Source: Cercozoa sp. M6MM (lineage: Eukaryota > Endomyxa: Ascetosporea). From it: DNA of 64,000 bases. The notes below the pieces were generated by a model that saw only the letters and a program-made list of their open reading frames with translations, searched no databases and was not told where the DNA came from. Within the stretch, counting starts at the first letter, position 1. Each line of letters starts with the position of its first letter. Position numbers and translations under genes: made by a program. The stretch lies in assembly GCA_040357565.1 (NCBI GenBank), contig JBDODJ010000004.1; one strand, 5' to 3'. This document shows positions 56,583-64,000 of the stretch, in pieces.

Positions 56583-58617
56583 TTAGTGAAAGACGAGCGA
56601 TCCATCAGAAGCGACGTGGCACAGTACAGTGTCACTGTCGACCTGCACTGTCATGACGGGCGCCTGTGTGCCACTCACCAGCACATCGGCCTGGCCGCGG
56701 AACTGGAGACCGTCCAGCTGGCGCACACACGGCAGCACAGTACCCCGGTTGAACAGGAGTTGCTTGTCCTCACCCAGACGCAGCGATACACTGACCGGCA
56801 AGGTCGGCACAGTCGCCGTCTCGGTCGTCTTGCTGGCAGCTACCGAGGAGTGACGCGACAACCACTCGCCCAGCACGGCAGCGCCGCGTGCCGCCGTTTC
56901 TTCGGCGTCGTTTTGCACCATGACATTCTGCAAATCAAGGCATGGACAAACACACAGAGACAAATATGGCAGGGGTACGGCATCCATGAAGTGCTGCTGC
57001 AGCGCACGCTTCACGGACGGCAAGTTGGCGGCACCGCCGGCCAGGAGCACACTACGCCCAGAAAACAAGGATGATAGACACTGTATACCCACAAGAATCC
57101 TACCGGTCAGGTGAGATGCCATGCTTGGACAGCAAAGCGTCAGCACCTCGACGGACCTTGACGACGTAGTCCGACACCATGTTCTGCACATATCAACAGT
57201 GTGTTAACTGCTTCTCATTGACTCAAACATTGATTCTATCATGAGAAAAAAAGCAACTGACATCGAAACGACCGCCAGAAATACGACACTGGAACGGCAC
57301 ACCATCGGCCAGCGAGTCCACCTAAAAGAGTTTCAGATAAACACACGTGCTCACACGAATAGTCACACCATGATACCGAAACCAGCGACTCGGCCGAACG
57401 TGCGAGAGCATGGCGTGCCCTGCGGGCCTCTTTCCTCAACTGCAAAGATACTCCAGTGTCCTCGCCAAAGGCCGAAGGTTAACAGAGAGCAGAGAGTACC
57501 AAAGCGAGCGAGCGCGGACGGTCGTCGATGTCAGCGATGCGCGACGGTGCCTGGCGTGCCTTGCGTGCCATGAAACGCACCAGCGCATCGTCCAGATCGC
57601 TGTCGATGCTGACGTCCAACGTTGTGGAATCCTACACATCACCGATATCTGTACAATACCCTTCCCAGATAGGACACAAGCAGAGGAGGTACAATGTGAC
57701 GCAATGTGCCGGCAGGAAAACGCGACAAGAGTGAAACACAAGTACGCGAGTGTGCCATGTCTATCACGAGGCAGTGCTCCTGCTGCCGGCCTTCGCTCTG
57801 GTCGAGACCATGTGCCACGCAAATGGCGACACTGTCGCGCACCGTGTGACGCACGTCCCATCTGCACACGTACAGTGTACACAGGTGAGCAACTCTCCTG
57901 TATCGACAGTGTGGTGCGGTACCCTGCCTCGTTGGCAGCCTCCAGCAGCAGCTGCCGCCGAGTCGAGCACTCGCTCACATAGGTCGGCAGCACGAGCACA
58001 CAGGCACGCGGCGGCGACAGGTGCAGGAACTCGTCGGTGTAGGAGCGCACGTGCTGCAGCAAATGGCATGCGGCTTGACGCATCGTCAGCGTCGTCGTGA
58101 CGCCTAAGTGGGTAGGTTTAGTCAGTGCACACATACCACAAACACAAGAATAGTACAGAGATACCGTTGGGTTGCCTGAGACCCACTTGCAGATCACCGT
58201 CACTTTCTTCCAGTTGAACCTAGTGTGGCGCAGTACTTGTATAAGGACTGACATTGCAAAATGTGTGCGTGCGAGTACCTTCATGCCACGACGCCACCTG
58301 GGATGCACATCCGACACTGAGGACGTTCCCAGCAGCGGCAAAACGTGGCGCAGCGTGTTGCGCAAATTCTTGTGCGATCGCTGTTCGGCACTCTCCGCCA
58401 GCAACTAAAAGCAACGAAAGGTAAACCTTTCGCGGCCAAGGTGGCAGCACGACAGTACCAAGTGGTCAGAGCCCTCGTGCGTCGGCGTAGCCACGGCAAG
58501 TACGGTGCTACGCATGCCCGTCTTGTTCGCAATCACAAGCGGCGTCGGCCGCTGCGGCTGCAGAACAGCCACCTTGGCGGCGAAGGCACCAAAGTCCAGA
58601 CCAACGATCTGTTCCAT
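56583..58617 (-). CDS. Divergent Hsp70 (HSPA14/Ssz1-like)
   Basis: The start chosen is the complement of 58615-58617 (MEQIVGLDFGAFAAKVAVLQ); an in-frame ATG seven codons upstream is also possible. About ten exons cover an Hsp70 ATPase fold: RSTVLAVATPT, TLTMRQAACHLLQHVRSYTD, CVLVLPTYVSECSTRRQLLL with EAANEAGY, SVAICVAHGLDQSEG, SIDSDLDDALVRFMARKARQ, ISGGRFD, and VLLAGGAANLPSVKRALQQH. A reduced beta domain ends VSLRLGEDKQLLFNRGTVLP ... SDGSLVFH (stop 56583-56585). The phosphate-1 loop reads DFGAFAAK instead of the usual GTT, and no C-terminal lid is present. Both fit the ribosome-associated, short Hsp70s (HSPA14 in animals, Ssz1 in fungi), which pair with a J-protein and need little or no ATP hydrolysis. 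Confidence 0.75.
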
Positions 58618-58897
58618 AACGATGTCGCGACCTGCCATCAAGGAAAAAATGTACTGTGGCCACAAACTAATTCAATATGTTGTATTTCTGCAGCCCTTTA
58701 CCTAAAATATGCACAATACACAAGTGTGCGCACACTCGCAGACTGGAAAGCCGTTTTATATTGTCCAAACATGTACAGGACGGGTCAAACCGGTGCTCAT
58801 CAATACAATATTAAGTAAATGCCGTCCGGATGGACAAAGCAACAAAGCAAGGAGCGCGCGCGCTGCATCACGTTTATTGGTGCTGTGTGCATTGGGT
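58618..58897. promoter_or_regulatory. Shared upstream region of Hsp70-like (-) and ATPase (+)
   Basis: 280 bp between divergent start codons. The ATPase frame is open upstream of its assumed ATG, so part of this region could be coding if a farther start is used. Confidence 0.4.
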
Positions 58898-60784
58898 ATG
58901 ACAGACGAAGAGAGTGCTGCAAGCAACGAGCCAGACAATGTGCAGAAGCGTCAATCCTCTTCCCGGATTGTGGCTGCGAGCCTTGAGGTACGGAGAACTC
59001 GTTTTCAGGCTGTGTGGACCTGTTGCTTTGGGCAGTTGTTGTTTTTTTCTGGAGTTTTTGCGTTGTTTCGTGTATTGCGTGTCCGATCACTTTCGATGGC
59101 TCGTTTTCGCCAACTTGCAAATTGTTGGGTGATCGATCAAAATCTTTGGCCAGCTCGCGTGCTGTTTGTTCAACCTGTTGCATTGTTCAACCTGTTGCAT
59201 TGCCTCCAGCCCTGATGTTGTCGTGGCATTTCAGTGATTTCCTTTTGCGATAGTTGTTGTTTTTTTGTCCCGACCTGCTCAATTTCTGTTACTTTGTGCA
59301 GATGAAGAACCAGATGGAGCTTGACCAGCGCAAGCCGGAGAAGTCCAAGTCTGCCGATGCCGAAGAGAGCAAGACGCGTGCCTACGACACGAACGCTCAT
59401 CGCATGACGCTCGACGAGCTAGCCGAGGAGTACCAGTGCAACCTGACCGACGGTCTCGACGAGAAGAAGGTCGAGGAGGTCCGCGCCATTTGGGGTGAGA
59501 ACCGTCTCACGCCCAAGGCCGGCAAGAACGCCTTCATCAAGTGGGCCGAGCAGGTGCACCCTCTGTCTTGCCTTCAGTATCCCTCTGTAGTCGTGTTGTT
59601 TCACAGGTGTTTGGTGGTTTCTTCAACGTGCTGCTCTGGGTGGGCTCCGTGATCTCGATCGTGGCCTACATCATTGACGAGAACAAGGACAAGTCGAACC
59701 TCTACATCGGTATCGTGCTGGCGATCGTGGTGCTCATCACGGGCACCTTCTCGTACTTCCAAGAGTCCAAGTCGGATGCTATCATGGAGTCGTTCAAGGC
59801 CATGGCCCCTGAGGCCGTGTCGGTCATTCGTGACAACGGCACGCAGAAGCTCATGGACCCGTCGTGCCTGGTGCCTGGTGACCTCGTCGAGATCAAGGCC
59901 GGTGACCGCCTGCCTGCTGACATGCGTGTTATCGAGTCGTACGACATGAAGGTGCCTGCCCCCCCCCCCCCCCCCAACAATACATGGACCAACCCTTGCA
60001 TCGGTTTGTATGTGTGTGTGCGCTGACAGGTGAACAACTCGTCGCTCACGGGCGAGCCGGACGCGCTGCTGCGCACTGTCGAGATGACGGACGAGCTGCC
60101 GATGGAGACGGGCAACCTCGCCTTCTTCGGTACCACGTGCGAGAATGGCCGCGGCCGCGGTATCATCATCAACACGGGTGACAACACGCTCATGGGCCGC
60201 ATCGCCAAGTTCGCCGACGACGCCCAGGCCGCTGAGACGCCGATCAACCGCGAGATTCGTCTGTTCGTGCTGCGTATTTCGGGTGTCGCTATCTTCCTCG
60301 GTGTGCTGTTCCTCATCATCGGCTTCGCCATCGGCAACTCGTGGATCGACAACATCATCTTCATCATCGGTATCATTGTGGCCAACGTGCCCGAGGGTCT
60401 GCTGGCCACGGTGACGGTGTCGCTCACGCTGACGGCACAGCGCATGGCGCACAAGCAGGTGCTCGTGAAGAACCTCGAGGCCGTCGAGACGCTCGGCTCG
60501 ACGTCGGTGATCTGCTCGGACAAGACGGGCACGCTCACGCGCAACGTCATGACGGTGGCGCACTGCTTCTACAACGTGACGCCCTTCGAGTGCGACACGA
60601 GCGGTGGTGACAAGGGCACCTTCGACACGAGCGACGAGTCCTTCCGCCGCCTGGTGCGCGTCTCATCGCTGTGCAACAACGCCAAGTACACAGACGAGGG
60701 CAAGATCGTCGGCGACGCCTCCGAGACGGCGCTGCTCAAGTTCTCTACGCCGCAGCTCAACAACGACGTGCAGGGTGCTTCATC

Positions 60785-60821
<37 letters not shown>

Positions 60822-63148
60822 GTGTGTGTGTCACACATTGGGTGTATGTGTGTGCATGCGCAGGCTACCGTGCCCGTCACCCGGAGCTGCACAGCATTCC
60901 GTTTAACTCGCGCAACAAGTGGCAGATCTCGGTGCACGTCAACCCGGACGCGGAGAACGCGCCGCTCATCGTGTGCAAGGGCGCTCCCGACAAGGTGCTG
61001 GACTACTGCGATCGCTACCTGCTGAACGGCGAGTACGTGCCGATCACGGAGGAGATCAAGGAGCAGGTGCGCGCCGGTATCCTCGGCTTTGGCGCACAGG
61101 GCGAGCGCGTGCTCGGCATGTGCGAGCTGCAGCTCTCCAAGGACGAGTACCCGGAGGACTACGTCTTCTCGGGCGCTGAGCGTGATGAGGTGAACTTCCC
61201 GTTCGGTCGCGACGGCGAGGCCGGTCTCGTGTTCGTTGGCCTGATGGCCATGATCGACCCGCCGCGTCCCGGTGTGCCCGAGGCTGTGCGCAAGTGCCAG
61301 ACGGCCGGTATCAAGGTGTTCATGGTGACGGGCGACCATCCGGTGACGGCCAAGGCCATCGCTCGCCAGGTCGGTATCATCCGCCACAAGACGGCCGACG
61401 ACATTGCTCAGGAGCGTGGCATCGCCCTCGAGGAGGTCGACGACGATGAGGTCGAGGCCGTGGTGCTGCACGGTCAGACCGATCTGGACCCGGTGTTCGA
61501 CAAGACGCCGGACGAGATCACCGAGTTCTGGAACCGCGTGCTCAACAAGCAGTCGGTCGTGTTCGCGCGTACGTCGCCGCAGCAGAAGCTGCTCATCGTG
61601 CAGGCCTGTCAGCTGCGTGGCGGTGTTGTCGCTGTGACTGGTAGTCTTTCCTCCTTCCTTCCTGCCGACGCAGCTATGGTATCTACCGGTGTTGGTGTGT
61701 CTGCGCAGGTGACGGTGTCAACGACTCACCGGCCCTGAAGAAGGCGCACATCGGTGTTGCCATGGGCAAGGTCGGTACCGCTGTTGCCAAGGACGCCGCC
61801 GATATGATCCTGCTGGACGACAACTTCGCGTCGATCGTGAACGGTGTCGAGGAAGGCCGCATCATCTTCGACAACCTCAAGAAGTCGATCGCGTACACGC
61901 TGTCGTCGAACATTCCGGAGATCATCCCGTTCCTGCTGTTCGTTGTGATGGGCATCCCGCTGCCGCTGACGACGGTCATGATCCTCATGGTCGATCTCGG
62001 TACGGATCTCGTGCCGGCCATCTCGTTCGCGCACGAGAAGAAGGAGGCCGACATCATGAAGCGTGCGCCGCGCAACAAGGACACGGACAACCTCGTGACG
62101 TGGCGCCTCATCTCGTTCTCGTACCTCCAGATCGGTGTGATTCAGGCCCTGGCCGGTCTCTTCACCTACATGGTCGTGCTGTTCGACGAGATGCGTCTGC
62201 GTCCGTCGCAGCTTACGGGTCTCGTGTCGTCGGACAACTGGTACCCCCTGCCCTCCCCATCTGACCTGTCTGTCTATGTGCTGGTGTGTCCCTTAACAGG
62301 TCGCCGCCGGGTCTCTCGGAGCGCAGCGAGTTCACGTGGCTCATGTGCTACAAGGACTCGGGTGTGCTGCCCAAAAAGTTCACGCAGGCCGAGCTGTACG
62401 GCGGTATCGACCTGGCCACGACGCCGATCACGCTGGGCGATTTCTCGTTCCGCGCGGACGTCGATGGTGACGGCAACGTCAAGTACGCCTCGCCGGGTGG
62501 TGACGCTGAGGGCAACTCGTACTGCACCTACGTGCCGTTCGCCATGCGCTGCGAGGGCGACTACGCCGAGTTCGGCTGCAAGACCGGCGAGCTCATCGAC
62601 GTCGACGACGAGGACGTCGTAGAGAAGATGCAGGACCTGCTGGCGCCGTCGCTCATGGAGCATTACCGCGCCAACATCGTGGACGTCGACATGGAGAAGC
62701 TGCTGGACCGCGACGACTTTGTGATCGCCAACTGGTGGGAGCGCGACGAGAAGCTCGCCAAGGCTAACACGGCGTACTTCCTGTCGATCATTGTGGTGCA
62801 GTGGGCCGACCTGCTGATCTGCAAGACGCGCTCGCGCTCGCTGCTGCACCAGGGCATGAAGAACCGCTTCATGAACTTTGGCCTGCTGTTCGAAACGGTG
62901 CTTGGCATCCTGTTGATCTACACGCCGGCCAACGTGCTGTTCGGCACTCGTCCCGTCAAGTTCATCCACTGGTTCCCGGGCATGCCGTTCTCGATGTTCA
63001 TCTTCCTGTACGACGAATTCCGCAAGTGGTGGATCCGCGACCACCCGGGTCAGTGGTTGCACGCTACCACGGTAACTTTCCCGTCTCCACACACCTTTGT
63101 TGATTGCCTTGTTCCTGTCACACCTCTGTGTGTCTGTAGTACTGGTAA
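58898..63148 (+). CDS. P-type ATPase alpha subunit, Na+/K+-ATPase (IIC) type
   Basis: A plasma-membrane cation pump. The start at 58898 gives [14 protein letters not shown]; the second exon begins [16 protein letters not shown]. Motifs: [11 protein letters not shown] (actuator, with a TGEP loop), [20 protein letters not shown] (helix 4), the phosphorylation site [23 protein letters not shown] (nucleotide binding), [53 protein letters not shown] (helix 5) and [20 protein letters not shown] (helix 6). Residues of the Na+/K+ sites known from animals (SNIPE, DLGTD) are present. It ends [14 protein letters not shown] (stop 63146-63148), close to the animal ETYY end. Seven introns; those at 60770-60862 and 61640-61708 are small. 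The loop before helix 8 ([13 protein letters not shown]) is greatly enlarged, about 150 residues and acidic. No beta subunit gene is in the window. Confidence 0.95.
60786..60862 (+). repeat. (TG)n intron of ATPase gene
   Basis: Short TG-rich intron (donor within GCAGGGTGCTTC, acceptor GCATGCGCAG at about 60864) separating NNDVQ from GYRARHPEL. Confidence 0.75.
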
Positions 63149-64000
63149 GTGCCGTACACGTCGATCGTGTGTCGACAAACCCTTCGCTTGCTGTGCGTCT
63201 CCAAGTGTGTGCCAGCGTGTTGTTGTTGCTTTACGCCAACATCGCTCTCCATCGACAGGAGGCAATGCGCCGAGAATAAGTCTGTCTTCTCTCGCTTGGG
63301 CCTCTGTTTGCTTAGTCCTGCTATCTTAGGACTCTTGTAACCTACCTCGCTTTAGCGCAGGAAAGCAACTATCTGAACTGAAAACTGAATGCCAGTTCTG
63401 TCAGCTCCCATCCACCGGTTTACTTCGGATCTTTCGGTTGCGTCTGTCGTGTCCGGTCATAGTGAGTCCGCTTTATATAGGCCGAGCTCACACCGCCATG
63501 AACAGCACGAAAAGAAGGTTGTAAATCAGGTGCACTGCACAGCGCAGCAAATACAGCGAGTCAGGGAACAGGAGCTGACTCGGAGAACTAAACTGCTCGT
63601 ACCAATTGCGAAGGCACTCGCCGACACCGAGTGCTGCCATGTAGCCCTTCCTGCGCTTCCCAGAAGCGAGATACCGACGGGTACATCAAGTAAGTATGCC
63701 AGTCTTACGACTGCTTGATCTGTGTGGCCGCAGGGACTCCACGGCAAACCCTATGTGTAGTCGGGAGAGATAGCACCTGGATTCAACTTTAGATCTTTGG
63801 ATTCTTCGTATTTGATTTTTTACAAGGCACGTAGACGCACACGAGGAGGAACACGGTTGCACCTTTCAGCATAACGCGTCGTGTACGACTTCGCTTCGCT
63901 GAAAGAGAACCAAACCAGTGGTAGGTTAATTTAAACAAACCGAACTTGCAATAGGAACATTAGATACGCTTGCAGGAGAAAGCGCATGCGCAGCGCTGGT
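63149..64000. other. Region downstream of ATPase gene, mostly without recognised genes
   Basis: Holds the ATPase 3' UTR. Apart from the weak minus-strand frame at 63488-63640, nothing recognisable; a TATATAGG at about 63474 and AT-rich stretches near 63930 are noted. Confidence 0.4.
63488..63640 (-). CDS. Possible C-terminal exon or small membrane protein
   Basis: Weak. From an ATG (complement of 63638-63640) the frame reads MAALGVGECLRNWYEQFSSP, SQLLFPDSLYLLRCAVHLIY and ends NLLFVLFMAV (stop 63488-63490), with a plausible membrane helix near the end. The frame is also open a little upstream (RRYLASGKRRKGY), so it may be the last exon of a gene whose other exons lie beyond the window or were not recognised. 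Confidence 0.3.
   Translation of the reverse strand: MAALGVGECLRNWYEQFSSPSQLLFPDSLYLLRCAVHLIYNLLFVLFMAV

Noticed and set aside
59601-60563. 320-residue minus-strand frame inside the ATPase gene
   Set aside because: A mirror of strongly GC-biased ATPase exons; His/Asp/Val/Arg-rich composition is typical of antisense frames.

Overview
This window is nuclear DNA from an intron-rich eukaryote. Almost every gene is cut by many short introns with GT at the 5' end and AG at the 3' end. Coding DNA is GC-rich, while introns carry GT/CA microsatellites, poly-G/C runs and pyrimidine tracts. Typical eukaryotic genes present are beta-tubulin, the Rpb10 polymerase subunit, a Tra2-like splicing factor, asparaginyl-tRNA synthetase, a Na+/K+-ATPase-type alpha subunit, SMYD-type SET and NEK-like kinase genes. 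An IQ protein of probable axonemal type suggests a flagellated cell. The long insertion between membrane segments 7 and 8 of the P-type ATPase recalls a feature described in a raphidophyte (stramenopile). The lineage is therefore most likely a protist but is not settled here. Three 100-N assembly gaps (10871-10970, 26545-26644, 50527-50626) lie in introns next to homopolymers or microsatellites.

Layout, left to right: the 5' end of a coiled-coil gene (-, 1-737); ferritin (-, 1089-2023) head to head with a Tra2-like RRM/RS protein (+, 2407-4536); a predicted globin-RGS fusion (+, 5200-7598); bubblegum-type acyl-CoA synthetase (-, 8031-12422) head to head with an unidentified helical protein carrying coding minisatellites (+, 12806-15572); a protein with about five degenerate NDPK-like domains plus an IQ motif (-, 15814-19635); a small mitochondrial-looking membrane protein (-, 20225-20593); a BTB-like unknown (+, 21012-23000); a membrane-anchored class 3 lipase (-, 23329-28754); TPR-like and secreted unknowns (-, 29195-32097); ankyrin protein (+, 33012-34885); two small weakly supported genes; beta-tubulin (-, 36386-38144); a large HEAT-like protein (-, 38678-43669); Ctr copper transporter (-, 44022-45132) head to head with a NEK-like kinase (+, 45431-47220); Rpb10 (-, 47710-48121) head to head with AsnRS (+, 48271-51216); a type II membrane protein (-, 51480-52991); SMYD-type SET protein (+, 53666-56265); HSPA14/Ssz-like Hsp70 (-, 56583-58617); and the ATPase alpha subunit (+, 58898-63148).

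The genes do not form one pathway; this is an ordinary gene-dense segment with spacers of about 150-700 bp. The most unusual object is the globin-RGS gene. It has an N-myristoylation-type start, a heme-globin domain with proximal His, and an RGS domain joined in frame through a Ser/Arg-rich linker, which would place a gas or redox sensor on G-protein signalling. The second is the tandem array of NDPK-like domains lacking the catalytic His, attached to an IQ protein. All exon joins were worked out by eye from reading frame, splice dinucleotides and family similarity; no alignment or transcript data were available.
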